The notes beneath the pieces are model-generated. The model had not been told where the DNA came from and searched no databases. It worked only from the letters and a program-made list of their open reading frames with translations. A DNA stretch of 64,000 nucleotides from Stenotrophomonas sp. 704A1 (GTDB lineage Bacteria > Pseudomonadota > Gammaproteobacteria > Xanthomonadales > Xanthomonadaceae): positions 2,939,501 through 3,003,500 of the forward strand of contig NZ_CP130831.1 of assembly GCF_030549525.1 (NCBI RefSeq), read 5' to 3'. This document shows positions 19,154 to 27,608 of the stretch, piece by piece. The stretch's first letter is position 1. Each line of letters begins with the position of its first letter. A program made the position numbers and the translations under genes.

Positions 19154-20428
19154 ATGTCCGACCTGCTCAGCCGCACCCACGCCATCGCCCTGGACGCCGC
19201 CGATCCGCTGCGCCCGCTGCGTAACGAATTCCTGATTCCGCGCCATGGCGGCGGCGAACAGACCTACTTCGTCGGCAACTCGCTGGGCCTGCAGCCGCGT
19301 GCCGCGCAGGCCGCCGTGCAGGAGGTGATGAAGCAGTGGGGCGAGCTGGCCGTGGAAGGCCACTTCACCGGCCCCACCCAGTGGCTGTCCTACCACCGCC
19401 TGGTCAGCGCGCAGCTGGCACGCGTGGTCGGCGCGCTGCCCAGCGAAGTGGTGGCGATGAACACGCTGAGCGTGAACCTGCACCTGATGATGGTCAGCTT
19501 CTACCGGCCAACCACGCAGCGCCCGGTGATCCTGATGGAGGCCGGCGCATTCCCGACCGACCGCCACGCCGTGGAAGCACAGATCCGCTTCCACGGCTTC
19601 GACCCGGCCGACTGCCTGGTGGAAGTGCAGCCGGACGAAGCCAACGGCACGATCTCGCTGGCAGCCATCGAGCGCGCCATCGGCGAACACGGCCCGCGCC
19701 TGGCGCTGGTGCTGTGGCCCGGCGTGCAGTACCGCACCGGCCAGGCCTTCGACCTCGATGCGATCACCCGCGCCGCCCGGCTGCAGGGCGCGCGCATCGG
19801 CTTCGACCTGGCCCATTCGGTCGGCAACCTGCCGTTGCGGCTGCATGACGTGGCCCCGGATTTCGCCGTGTGGTGCCATTACAAGTACCTCAACAGCGGC
19901 CCCGGCGCGGTCGCCGGTGCATTCGTGCACGAACGCCACCACCGCGACACCACCCTGCCGCGCTTCGCCGGCTGGTGGGGCCACGACGAGGCGACCCGCT
20001 TCCAGATGGCGCCACAGTTCACGCCGGCCGTCGGTGCCGAAGGCTGGCAGCTGAGCAACCCGCCGATCCTCGGCCTGGCCCCGCTGCGTGCTTCGCTGGA
20101 CCTGTTCGAGCGCGCCGGCATGGACTCGCTGCGCGGCAAATCGCTGGCGCTGACCGGCATGCTCGATGCGCTGGTGCGTGCGCGCCTGGCGCATGTGCTG
20201 GACATCGTTACGCCCGCCGAACCCGAACGGCGTGGCTGCCAGCTGTCGTTGCGCGTGATCGGCGGACGCGAGCGCGGTCGCGCCCTGTTCGAACACCTGC
20301 GCGCCATCGGCGTGCTGGGAGACTGGCGCGAACCGGACGTGATCCGCATCTCGCCCACCCCGCTCTACAACCGCTATCTGGACGTGCACCATTTCGTCGA
20401 GGAAGTGGAAGCCTGGGCTGGCCTGTAA
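19154..20428 (+). CDS. kynU: Kynureninase
   Basis: A 424-residue PLP enzyme that cleaves kynurenine or 3-hydroxykynurenine to (3-hydroxy)anthranilate and alanine. The PLP lysine lies in WCHYKYLNSGPG. GNSLGLQP near the N-terminus, GFDLAHSVGNLPL and GWWGHD are family blocks. The start at 19154 gives the usual N-terminus (MSDLLSRTHAIALDAADPL); the frame is open into the SMAG region but that translation is repeat sequence. kmo follows with 12 bp between the stop codon and its proposed start. Confidence 0.96.
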   Translation: MSDLLSRTHAIALDAADPLRPLRNEFLIPRHGGGEQTYFVGNSLGLQPRAAQAAVQEVMKQWGELAVEGHFTGPTQWLSYHRLVSAQLARVVGALPSEVVAMNTLSVNLHLMMVSFYRPTTQRPVILMEAGAFPTDRHAVEAQIRFHGFDPADCLVEVQPDEANGTISLAAIERAIGEHGPRLALVLWPGVQYRTGQAFDLDAITRAARLQGARIGFDLAHSVGNLPLRLHDVAPDFAVWCHYKYLNSGPGAVAGAFVHERHHRDTTLPRFAGWWGHDEATRFQMAPQFTPAVGAEGWQLSNPPILGLAPLRASLDLFERAGMDSLRGKSLALTGMLDALVRARLAHVLDIVTPAEPERRGCQLSLRVIGGRERGRALFEHLRAIGVLGDWREPDVIRISPTPLYNRYLDVHHFVEEVEAWAGL

Positions 20429-20440
20429 GCCGCCCTCCCC

Positions 20441-21826
20441 TTGCTGCTGGACAGTTCGTTGATCGCACACGCATCCCGCTCGCTGAGCATTATCGGCGCC
20501 GGCCTCGCCGGATCCCTGCTGGCCATCCTGCTGTCACGGCAGGGCTGGCGCATCACCCTGTACGAACGTCGTGGCGATCCGCGTGTGGCCGACTACGAGA
20601 GCGGGCGTTCGATCAACCTGGCGCTGGCCGAGCGCGGGCGCAACGCACTGCGCGAGGCCGGCGTGGAGGACGAAGTGATGGCGCGCGCGGTGATGATGCG
20701 CGGCCGCATGGTGCATCCCCGCGAAGGCGCGCCGCAGCTGCAGCGCTACGGCCGTGACGACAGCGAAGTGATCTGGTCGATCCACCGCAGCGACCTGAAC
20801 ACCACGCTGCTGGAGCTGGCCGAACAGGCCGGCGCCACCGTGCACTTCCATCGCCGCCTGCACACCGTCGATTTCGATGCCGGCTACGCCCGCTTCATCG
20901 ATGACCGCGACGACAGCCCGCACGACATCCGCTTCGATACCCTGATCGGTGCCGACGGCGCCGGCTCGGCCCTGCGCGCGGCGATGAACCGCCGCGCGCC
21001 GCTGGGTGAGGACATCGCCTTCCTCGATCATTCGTACAAGGAGCTGGAGATCCCGCCGGCCGCCGATGGCGGCTTCCGCATCGAACGCAATGCGCTGCAC
21101 ATCTGGCCACGCGGCCACTACATGTGCATCGCCCTGCCCAACCACGAAGGCACCTTCACCGTCACCCTGTTCCTGCCCAACCACGGCGACCCCAGCTTTG
21201 CCACGGTCACCAGTGGCGCCCAGGCCGAAGCGCTGTTCGCGCGCGAGTTCGCCGATACCCTGCCGCTGATTCCCAACCTGCGCGCCGATTGGGAGCAGCA
21301 CCCGCCCGGCCTGCTTGGCACCCTGACCCTGCAGCGCTGGCACCAGCAGGGCCGCGCCGTGCTGATCGGCGACGCGGCGCACGCGATGGTGCCGTTCCAT
21401 GGCCAGGGCATGAACTGCGCGTTCGAAGACTGCGTGGCGCTGGCACGGCACCTGAACGAGGCCGACGGCCTGGAAGCAGCCTTCGCCGGGTTCGAGGCCG
21501 AGCGCAAACCCAATGCGCGCGCGATCCAGCAGATGGCGCTGGAAAACTACCTGGAAATGCGCGACCGCGTTGCCGATCCCGCCTTCCTGCTGCAGCGCGA
21601 GCTGGAGCAGGAACTGCAGCGGCGTTGGCCGACCCGATTCGTGCCGCATTACACGATGGTCACCTTCCTGCACACGCCCTACGCCGAAGCGCTGCGCCGC
21701 ACTGAGATCCAGCGCGACATACTGGTCGCGGCCACCGCCGGCCACGCGTCGCTGGACCACATCGACTGGGATGCCCTGGAAGCGCAGATCCAGCAGCGCC
21801 TGCCGGTGCTGGAAGGTGCGCACTGA
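20441..21826 (+). CDS. kmo: Kynurenine 3-monooxygenase
   Basis: A 461-residue FAD monooxygenase that converts kynurenine to 3-hydroxykynurenine. The Rossmann motif SIIGAGLAGSLLAILLSRQG lies at the N-terminus, DG at LIGADGAGSALR, and the second FAD motif GDAAHAMVPFHGQGMNCAFEDC near residue 310. The start is uncertain because no ATG is available. TTG at 20441 is used here; TTG at 20459, with GGA 7 nt upstream, is at least as likely. With nbaC and kynU this supplies three consecutive steps, so tryptophan-derived kynurenine could feed NAD synthesis; the first enzyme (tryptophan dioxygenase) is not in the window. Its stop overlaps the sbcB start (TGATG). Confidence 0.93.
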   Translation: MLLDSSLIAHASRSLSIIGAGLAGSLLAILLSRQGWRITLYERRGDPRVADYESGRSINLALAERGRNALREAGVEDEVMARAVMMRGRMVHPREGAPQLQRYGRDDSEVIWSIHRSDLNTTLLELAEQAGATVHFHRRLHTVDFDAGYARFIDDRDDSPHDIRFDTLIGADGAGSALRAAMNRRAPLGEDIAFLDHSYKELEIPPAADGGFRIERNALHIWPRGHYMCIALPNHEGTFTVTLFLPNHGDPSFATVTSGAQAEALFAREFADTLPLIPNLRADWEQHPPGLLGTLTLQRWHQQGRAVLIGDAAHAMVPFHGQGMNCAFEDCVALARHLNEADGLEAAFAGFEAERKPNARAIQQMALENYLEMRDRVADPAFLLQRELEQELQRRWPTRFVPHYTMVTFLHTPYAEALRRTEIQRDILVAATAGHASLDHIDWDALEAQIQQRLPVLEGAH

Positions 21827-23265
21827 TGGCCGACAGCTTCCTGTTCTACGACCTGGAAACCTTCGGCCAGGACCCGCGGCGCACGCGCATATCGCAGTAC
21901 GCCGCCATCCGCACCGACGCCGACCTCAACGAGATCGATGCCCCGGTCAGTTTCTTCGTGCGCCCGGCCGATGACCTGCTGCCCTCGCCGATGGCCACCC
22001 TGGTCACCGGCATCACCCCGCAGCAGGCGCTGGCCGAGGGCATCAGCGAGGCCGAGGCATTCGATCGGATCAACGAGCAGCTGTCGCGCGCCGGCACCTG
22101 CGCGCTGGGCTACAACACCCTGCGCTTCGACGATGAGTTCATCCGCTACGGCCTTTTCCGCAACTTCCACGATCCCTACGAACGCGAGTGGCGCAATGGC
22201 AATTCGCGCTGGGACCTGCTGGACATGCTGCGGCTGATGCATGCGCTGCGGCCGGACGGCATCCACTGGCCCCGGCGCGAGGATGGCGCCACCTCGTTCA
22301 AGCTCGAACACCTGGCCGAAGCGAACAACGTGCGCGACGGCGATGCGCACGAGGCCCTGTCCGACGTGCGCGCGACGATCGGCATGGCGCGCCTGTTCAA
22401 GCACGCGCAGCCGCGCCTGTGGGAGTACGCGCTGAAGCTGCGTGACAAGCGCTTCGTCGGCAGCCTGCTGGACGTGGCGGCGATGAAGCCGGTGCTGCAC
22501 ATTTCCATGCGCTACCCGGCCAGCCGCCTGTGCGCGGCGCCGGTGCTGCCGTTGGCCGTGCACCCCACCATCAACAACCGGGTGATCGTGTTCGACCTTG
22601 AGGGCGACGTGGACGAACTGCTAGCCCTGCCGGCCGAGGTGATCGCCCAGCGCCTGTACCTGCGTGCCAGCGAACTGCCCGAAGGCGTGGCGCGCGTGCC
22701 GTTGAAGGAAGTGCATCTGAACAAGGTGCCGGCGCTGGTGGCCTGGAACCACCTCCGCGCCGACGACCATCAGCGCCTGGGCCTGGACGTGGCCGCGATC
22801 GAAGCCAAGGCCGAACGCCTGCGCGCGATCGCCCCGCAGCTGGCGGAGAAGGCGCGGCAGGTCTACAACCAGCCGCGCGAGGTCACCGTGGCCGACGTCG
22901 ATGCCTCGCTCTACGACGGCTTCCTCGGCGCTGGCGACAAGCCGTTGCTTGCCCTGGCCCGTACCACGCCGGCAGACCAGCTGGCAGCACTGGAAGGCCG
23001 CTTCCGCGACCCACGCCTGCCGGAGCTGCTGTTCCGCTACCGCGCGCGCAATCATCCCGACAGTCTCGCGCCGGCCGAACGCCAGCGCTGGCAGGCATAC
23101 CGCCGCCAGCGCCTGCTCGGCGAGGACCGTCTGGGCGAACTCAACCTGCCCCAGTACCAGCAGCAGCTGGATGCACTGGCCGCCGAAGCGCCCGACGATG
23201 CGCGGCGCCAGGCCCTGCTGCAATCGCTGCGCGACTGGGCCCAGCATCTGCAGGAGGACCTGTGA
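21826..23265 (+). CDS. sbcB: Exodeoxyribonuclease I
   Basis: A 479-residue 3'-5' single-strand DNA exonuclease used in repair and recombination. DEDD-type motifs: FLFYDLETFGQDPRRTRISQ (ExoI), LGYNTLRFDDEFIRYG (ExoII) and HEALSDVRATIGMA (ExoIII), followed by the SH3-like and C-terminal helical parts typical of ExoI. Start and kmo stop overlap as TGATG, an odd coupling of a repair nuclease to a tryptophan-catabolic gene. The stop overlaps the next GTG start. Confidence 0.96.
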   Translation: MADSFLFYDLETFGQDPRRTRISQYAAIRTDADLNEIDAPVSFFVRPADDLLPSPMATLVTGITPQQALAEGISEAEAFDRINEQLSRAGTCALGYNTLRFDDEFIRYGLFRNFHDPYEREWRNGNSRWDLLDMLRLMHALRPDGIHWPRREDGATSFKLEHLAEANNVRDGDAHEALSDVRATIGMARLFKHAQPRLWEYALKLRDKRFVGSLLDVAAMKPVLHISMRYPASRLCAAPVLPLAVHPTINNRVIVFDLEGDVDELLALPAEVIAQRLYLRASELPEGVARVPLKEVHLNKVPALVAWNHLRADDHQRLGLDVAAIEAKAERLRAIAPQLAEKARQVYNQPREVTVADVDASLYDGFLGAGDKPLLALARTTPADQLAALEGRFRDPRLPELLFRYRARNHPDSLAPAERQRWQAYRRQRLLGEDRLGELNLPQYQQQLDALAAEAPDDARRQALLQSLRDWAQHLQEDL

Positions 23266-23948
23266 GCACCTATTTTTCCGACGCCAGTTTCAGGTTCCTG
23301 CGCAGCCTGGCACTGCACAACGAGAAAGCCTGGTTCAACGACCATCGGCAGCAGTACGAGGACCACGTGCGGCAGCCGTTCCTGCGCCTGCTGGGCGACC
23401 TGCAGCCGGCGCTGGCCGAGGTCAGCGGGCACTTCCGCGCCGATACCCGCAGCGTCGGGGGTTCGTTGTTCCGCATCCATCGTGATGCGCGTTTTTCCAA
23501 CGACAAGTCCCCGTACAAGACCTGGCAGGGCGCGCGCCTGTTCCATGAGCGCCGCCGCGAGGTCGCCGCACCGTCGTTCTATGTACACCTGCAGCCGGGC
23601 GAAAGCTTTGTCGGCGCCGGGCTGTGGCATCCGGAGCCGGAGACCCAGCGCCGCGTCCGCCATTTCATCCTGGACAATCCGGGCAGCTGGAAGGCCGCCG
23701 CACACGCGACCGCGCTGCGCAGGCGCTTCGACTTCGAACAGAGCGAGAAACTGGTCCGCCCACCACGAGGCTTCCCGGCCGATTTCGAGTTCATCGACGA
23801 CCTCAAGCACCGCAACTGGGTGATGTGGCGAACACTGGACGACGCCACCATGACCGGTCCGCGCCTGCTGTCCACGCTCGGCAAGGACCTGGCCACGCTC
23901 GGTCCCTTCGTGGACTACCTGTGCGCTGCGCTGGACCTGGAGTTCTGA
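23262..23948 (+). CDS. DUF2461 (TIGR02453) family protein
   Basis: A 228-residue conserved protein of unknown function. Family blocks are FSDASFRFLRSLALHNEKAWFNDHR at the N-terminus, FRIHRDARFSNDKSPYKTWQG and SFYVHLQPGESFVGAGLWHPEPE. The start is GTG at 23262, overlapping the sbcB stop by 4 bp (GTGA), and the stop overlaps the aldo/keto reductase start (TGATG), so three genes are tightly coupled. Confidence 0.85.
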   Translation: MSTYFSDASFRFLRSLALHNEKAWFNDHRQQYEDHVRQPFLRLLGDLQPALAEVSGHFRADTRSVGGSLFRIHRDARFSNDKSPYKTWQGARLFHERRREVAAPSFYVHLQPGESFVGAGLWHPEPETQRRVRHFILDNPGSWKAAAHATALRRRFDFEQSEKLVRPPRGFPADFEFIDDLKHRNWVMWRTLDDATMTGPRLLSTLGKDLATLGPFVDYLCAALDLEF

Positions 23949-24940
23949 TGCCGATGCCATCGTCTCTGGCCACCCAGCGCCGGGTGCTGGGTCGCACCGG
24001 ATTGGCGGTGTCGCCGATCGGCCTGGGCTGTTCCGGCTTCTGGGGCCATCGGCGCTTCGCCGAGGACGCCGCCGCTGCGGTGGTGGCGCACGCGCTGGCG
24101 CGCGGGGTGAACCTGCTCGATACCGGCCACAACTACTCCGGCTTCCATGCCGAGCCACGGCTCGGCCGGATCCTGCGCCCGCTGCTGGCGCGCTACCCGC
24201 GCGAATCGCTGGTGATTTCCAGCAAGGGCGGCACCCTGACCGGCCAGGCCGGGATCAGCGGTGCCGAACAGCGCGACTTCTCGGCGTCGGCGATCGTCGC
24301 CAGCTGCGAAGCCTCGCTGCGCAATCTCGGCCTCGAGTACCTGGACATCTACCAGCTGCACGGCGCCAGCGAACACGACATCAACGACGATCTGCTGGAC
24401 GCACTGCAGCGGTTGCGCGATCGCGGCCTGATCCGGCATACCGGCATCAATACCCATTCGGCCTCGACCCTGCGCTGGATGATCGCCCATCCGGATGCGT
24501 TCGACGTGGTGCTGCTGGATTACAACGCCCTGCAGCAGGACCGCGCACCACTGATCGATCAGCTGCATGCGGCCGGCATCGGCGTCCTCGCCGGCACGGT
24601 GCTGGCGCAGGGCCATCTGTTGCCGGCGCGGCGGCGGCTGCCGCGCCTGGCCGATGCCTGGTACCTGGCCCGGGCGTGGCTGAAGCCGAGCAGCCGGCAG
24701 CTGATGCGCAGCGCGAGCGCGATGCGTCGGGCCCTGGCCAGCCTGCAGGGCCAGACCCCGGCGCAGAGCGCGTTTGCCTACGTCCTGCAGCATCCCGGCG
24801 TGGCCAGCGGGATCCTGGGCACCACCCGCCCCGGCAACCTGGACGAGGTGCTGGACACCGACCTGGACGCGTTGGGCAGCGCCGGGCGGGCGCAGCTTGC
24901 AGCCGTGTTCGGTGACGGCAGCGGCTCGCCCAGTCACTGA
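23948..24940 (+). CDS. Aldo/keto reductase
   Basis: A 330-residue AKR-superfamily oxidoreductase. The catalytic tetrad can be read as D and Y in LLDTGHNYSG, K in VISSKGG and H in DIYQLHGASEHD. The C-terminal cofactor segment has SGILGTTRPGNLDEVL. The NADPH-dependent reductive role is a family property; the substrate is unknown. Two in-frame ATGs (23948 and 23954) are possible starts. It is coupled to the DUF2461 gene upstream; a 42-bp gap separates it from the DUF2939 gene. Confidence 0.85.
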   Translation: MPMPSSLATQRRVLGRTGLAVSPIGLGCSGFWGHRRFAEDAAAAVVAHALARGVNLLDTGHNYSGFHAEPRLGRILRPLLARYPRESLVISSKGGTLTGQAGISGAEQRDFSASAIVASCEASLRNLGLEYLDIYQLHGASEHDINDDLLDALQRLRDRGLIRHTGINTHSASTLRWMIAHPDAFDVVLLDYNALQQDRAPLIDQLHAAGIGVLAGTVLAQGHLLPARRRLPRLADAWYLARAWLKPSSRQLMRSASAMRRALASLQGQTPAQSAFAYVLQHPGVASGILGTTRPGNLDEVLDTDLDALGSAGRAQLAAVFGDGSGSPSH

Positions 24941-24982
24941 CGCTTAACCCGCTGCAGCTCCAGTTGCGGCAGTCTGGGCGCC

Positions 24983-25534
24983 ATGAAGAAGACCCTTGCC
25001 CTCCTCGTCATCCTGTTGCTGGCCGTTGCCGGCTGGTGGTTCGGCGGTCCGTACCTGACGGTGCATGGCCTGTCCAAGGCCATCGAGCAGCGGGACACCG
25101 CGCGACTGCAACGCTACGTCGATTTCCCGCGCGTGCGCAGCAGCCTGCGTGCCCAGCTCAACGATTACATGGTGCGCCAGGCCGGCCCTGAAGTGGCTGC
25201 CAGCCCGTTTGGCGCATTGCTGTATGGCCTGGGTGACAGGATCGGCGGCGCGGCGGTGGACGCCATGGTGACCCCGACCGGTATCGGCGCCCTGCTGCAG
25301 GGTCATGTGCTGTGGAAGCGCGGCCGCAACGAGCTGCAGGGCGGCGACGCGTTCGGCCCGACCGAACCGGCACGTCCACTGAAGGACGCCCAGCACCGTT
25401 TCGAGTCGCTGGACCGTTTCGTGGTCGATGTTGATCGTGGCCCCGGCCAGCCACCGCTGAAGGTGGTGCTGGAGCCACAGGGTCTGCGCTGGAAAGTGGT
25501 GGATCTGCAGCTGGGAATGTCCGATACGCGGTGA
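24983..25534 (+). CDS. DUF2939 single-pass membrane protein
   Basis: A 183-residue protein of unknown function. A signal-anchor helix (residues 5-21) is followed by the DUF2939 pattern: GPYLTVHGLSKAIEQRDTARLQRYVDFPRVRSSLRAQLNDYM, then a globular C-terminus ending in WKVVDLQLG. It is predicted to face the periplasm. An SMAG unit follows 17 bp after the stop. Confidence 0.78.
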   Translation: MKKTLALLVILLLAVAGWWFGGPYLTVHGLSKAIEQRDTARLQRYVDFPRVRSSLRAQLNDYMVRQAGPEVAASPFGALLYGLGDRIGGAAVDAMVTPTGIGALLQGHVLWKRGRNELQGGDAFGPTEPARPLKDAQHRFESLDRFVVDVDRGPGQPPLKVVLEPQGLRWKVVDLQLGMSDTR

Positions 25535-25551
25535 GGTATCGCCGCTTCGCT

Positions 25552-25574
25552 CGCCGGGCATGGCCCGGCGCTAC
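25552..25574. repeat. SMAG unit, GCCGGGC type, reverse
   Basis: A complete copy ending in CTAC, between the convergent DUF2939 and 5'-nucleotidase genes, about 20 bp from the 5'-nucleotidase stop. Confidence 0.85.
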
Positions 25575-25594
25575 CGCCACCCGCCGATTCCGCC

Positions 25595-26539
25595 CTACCC
25601 TTCGTTGGCGACCCCATGCGGCACATGGCCTGCGGCCACGTGCTCGCGGGCGCTGTCGATGTTGTGCTGCGAATCGTCGAAGAAGATGTCCGCGCCGAAG
25701 GCCTGCAGGAACGGGCCCTTGTGGCGGCCGCCGAGGAACAGCGCTTCGTCCAGGCGCACGCCCCACTCGCGCAGGGTGCGGATGACCCGCTCGTGCGCCG
25801 GCGCCGAGCGTGCGGTGACCAGTGCGGTACGGATCGGTGCGCTGTCGCCGGCCGGGAACACCTCCTGCAGCGTATGCAGCGCTGACAGGAAGCCACGGAA
25901 CGGGCCGCCGCTCAGCGGTTCACGCGCGCGTTCGCGCTCATGCCGACCGAAGGCTTCCACCCCCTGCTCGCGCGAGATCCGTTCGCTCTCATCACCGAAG
26001 ATCACCGCGTCACCATCGAAGGCGATGCGCAGCTGCCCGGCCGGGCGCCCCATGTCGATCTGGTCGGCCGCCGCGGCAGCCGTTTCGCCGGGCGGCTTGG
26101 GCAGGATCGTCGCCGCGGCGATGCCGTGGCGCAGCGCGCTGCGCACCGATTCGGGATTGGCCGACAGGAACAGATCGGTACCGAACGGCTTGACGTAGGG
26201 CCAGGTCGGCTCGCCGGCAGTGAAGGTCGCGCGGATGATGCCCAGCCCGTAATGCTGGATCGAATTGAAGATGCGCAGGCCGGTATCGGCCGAGTTGCGC
26301 GACAGCAGGATCACCTCGACCCGCGGGTCCTCCGGGCTGGCCCCCTGGTTCAGGGCCAGCAGCTTGCGCACCACCGGGAACGCCACGCCGGGCCCCAGGA
26401 TGTCATCCTCGTGCTGGCGCTGATACTCGGCATAGGCCGCCACGCCATCGCTCTCGAACAGCGCGTGGCTCTCTTCAAGATCGAACAGCGCACGCGAGGT
26501 CACCGCGACGGTCAGCAAACGGGGGGAGTTGTCGCCCAT
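25595..26539 (-). CDS. 5'-nucleotidase (cytosolic type I-like)
   Basis: A 314-residue member of the 5'-nucleotidase family with a HAD-like fold. Recognisable blocks are TVAVTSRALFDLEESHALF (the N-terminal acidic motif), VEVILLSRNSADTGLRIFNSI, RIAFDGDAVIFGDESE and FFDDSQHNIDSA near the C-terminus. It would release nucleosides from monophosphates in the cytoplasm. It is followed, in transcription, by the SMAG unit at 25552 and lies 47 bp downstream of nadK on the same strand. Confidence 0.85.
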   Translation of the reverse strand: MGDNSPRLLTVAVTSRALFDLEESHALFESDGVAAYAEYQRQHEDDILGPGVAFPVVRKLLALNQGASPEDPRVEVILLSRNSADTGLRIFNSIQHYGLGIIRATFTAGEPTWPYVKPFGTDLFLSANPESVRSALRHGIAAATILPKPPGETAAAAADQIDMGRPAGQLRIAFDGDAVIFGDESERISREQGVEAFGRHERERAREPLSGGPFRGFLSALHTLQEVFPAGDSAPIRTALVTARSAPAHERVIRTLREWGVRLDEALFLGGRHKGPFLQAFGADIFFDDSQHNIDSAREHVAAGHVPHGVANEG

Positions 26540-26586
26540 CGGTGGGATCCTTCAAGCGTTCGGCCGGGGCCGGCAGCGTATTGTCC

Positions 26587-27360
26587 TCAAAAAACGAACT
26601 GTTCGCTCAGGATCCGGTCTTCGAGGTTGTGCTCCGGGTCGAACAGCAGGGTGACCCGGTGCTCGCGCGATTCGCGGATGGTCACTTCCACCACGTCCCG
26701 GGTCTCGTGCGAATCGGCGGTCACGCTGACCGGGCGCTTGTAGGGGTCCAGGATGCGGAAGCGCACCTCGGTATCGGCCTTGAGGATGGCACCACGCCAG
26801 CGCCGCGGGCGATACGGTGCCAGCGGGGTCAGCGCAATGGTATGCGAGCCCAGCGGCAGCACCGGCCCGTGCGCGGAATAGTTGTAGGCGGTACTGCCGG
26901 CCGGGGTGGCCACCAGCACGCCATCGCCGATCAGCTCGCCGACCCGCTCCTGGCCGTTGAGGTCGATGCCGATATGCGCGGCCTGGCGGGTCTGGCGCAG
27001 CAGCGACACATCGTTGTAGGCCAGCGACCCGGTGCTGGTGCCCGACTCGGTCAGGGCCAGCATTTCCAGCGGTCGCAGATGGGCCGGCTCGGCGCGGGCG
27101 ATGCGGGCAAGCACGTCGTCGTCGCCACGGTACTGGTTCATCAGGAAGCCGACCGTGCCCAGCTTCATGCCGAACACCGGTTTGCCCAGGTGCCCGTGCC
27201 GATGCAGGGTCTGCAGCATGAAGCCATCACCGCCCAGCGGGCACAGCACGTCGGCCTGCTCGGGCGCGCAGTCGCCATAGCGCGAGATCATCGCCGCGCG
27301 GGCCATCCGCGCGGGCTCGGTGGTGCTGGCCAGGAAAGCGATGCGGGGGGTGTCGCTCAT
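26587..27360 (-). CDS. nadK: NAD kinase
   Basis: A 257-residue enzyme that makes NADP from NAD and ATP. The GGDG motif is in [15 protein letters not shown], the second motif is [11 protein letters not shown], and [24 protein letters not shown] is the nucleotide-binding block. The open frame continues upstream into SMAG repeat sequence, so the start is set at [13 protein letters not shown] (27360), which is the family N-terminus. It is slightly shorter than the E. coli enzyme (292), as in other Xanthomonadaceae. Confidence 0.95.
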   Translation of the reverse strand: MSDTPRIAFLASTTEPARMARAAMISRYGDCAPEQADVLCPLGGDGFMLQTLHRHGHLGKPVFGMKLGTVGFLMNQYRGDDDVLARIARAEPAHLRPLEMLALTESGTSTGSLAYNDVSLLRQTRQAAHIGIDLNGQERVGELIGDGVLVATPAGSTAYNYSAHGPVLPLGSHTIALTPLAPYRPRRWRGAILKADTEVRFRILDPYKRPVSVTADSHETRDVVEVTIRESREHRVTLLFDPEHNLEDRILSEQFVF

Positions 27361-27412
27361 CGGTGGATCCGGGGAAAGGCTGGTCAAGAGCATAACCGAG
27401 CGCTGCTGCGCC

Positions 27413-27603
27413 CGCCGGGCATGGCGTGGCGCTACCGGGAAGCTGCGAGCGCCGCTGCCTCGCCGGGCATGGCCCGGCGCTACCGGCGTGCAGGCAGGTA
27501 GCGCCGGGCCATGCCCGGCGAACGGCAGCGCCCCCAACGCAGAACGGCCCCGCTTGCGCGGGGCCGTTCTGTTTCACGCATGCCGGGCATGGCCCGGCAC
27601 TAC
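27413..27603. repeat. Cluster of four SMAG units, GCCGGGC type
   Basis: Four units in 191 bp between nadK and the glutamate dehydrogenase stop: a degraded reverse copy (27413-27435), an intact reverse copy (27461-27483), an intact forward copy (27498-27520) and a reverse copy with a T/A outer pair (27581-27603). The second and third form a tight inverted pair. Confidence 0.85.
27541..27570 (-). terminator. Probable terminator after glutamate dehydrogenase
   Basis: A perfect 13-bp stem (AGAACGGCCCCGC and its complement) with a TTGC loop lies 38 bp past the gdhB stop, inside the SMAG cluster. The trailing T-run is short on either strand, so efficiency is uncertain. Confidence 0.6.
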
Positions 27604-27608
27604 CTCAC

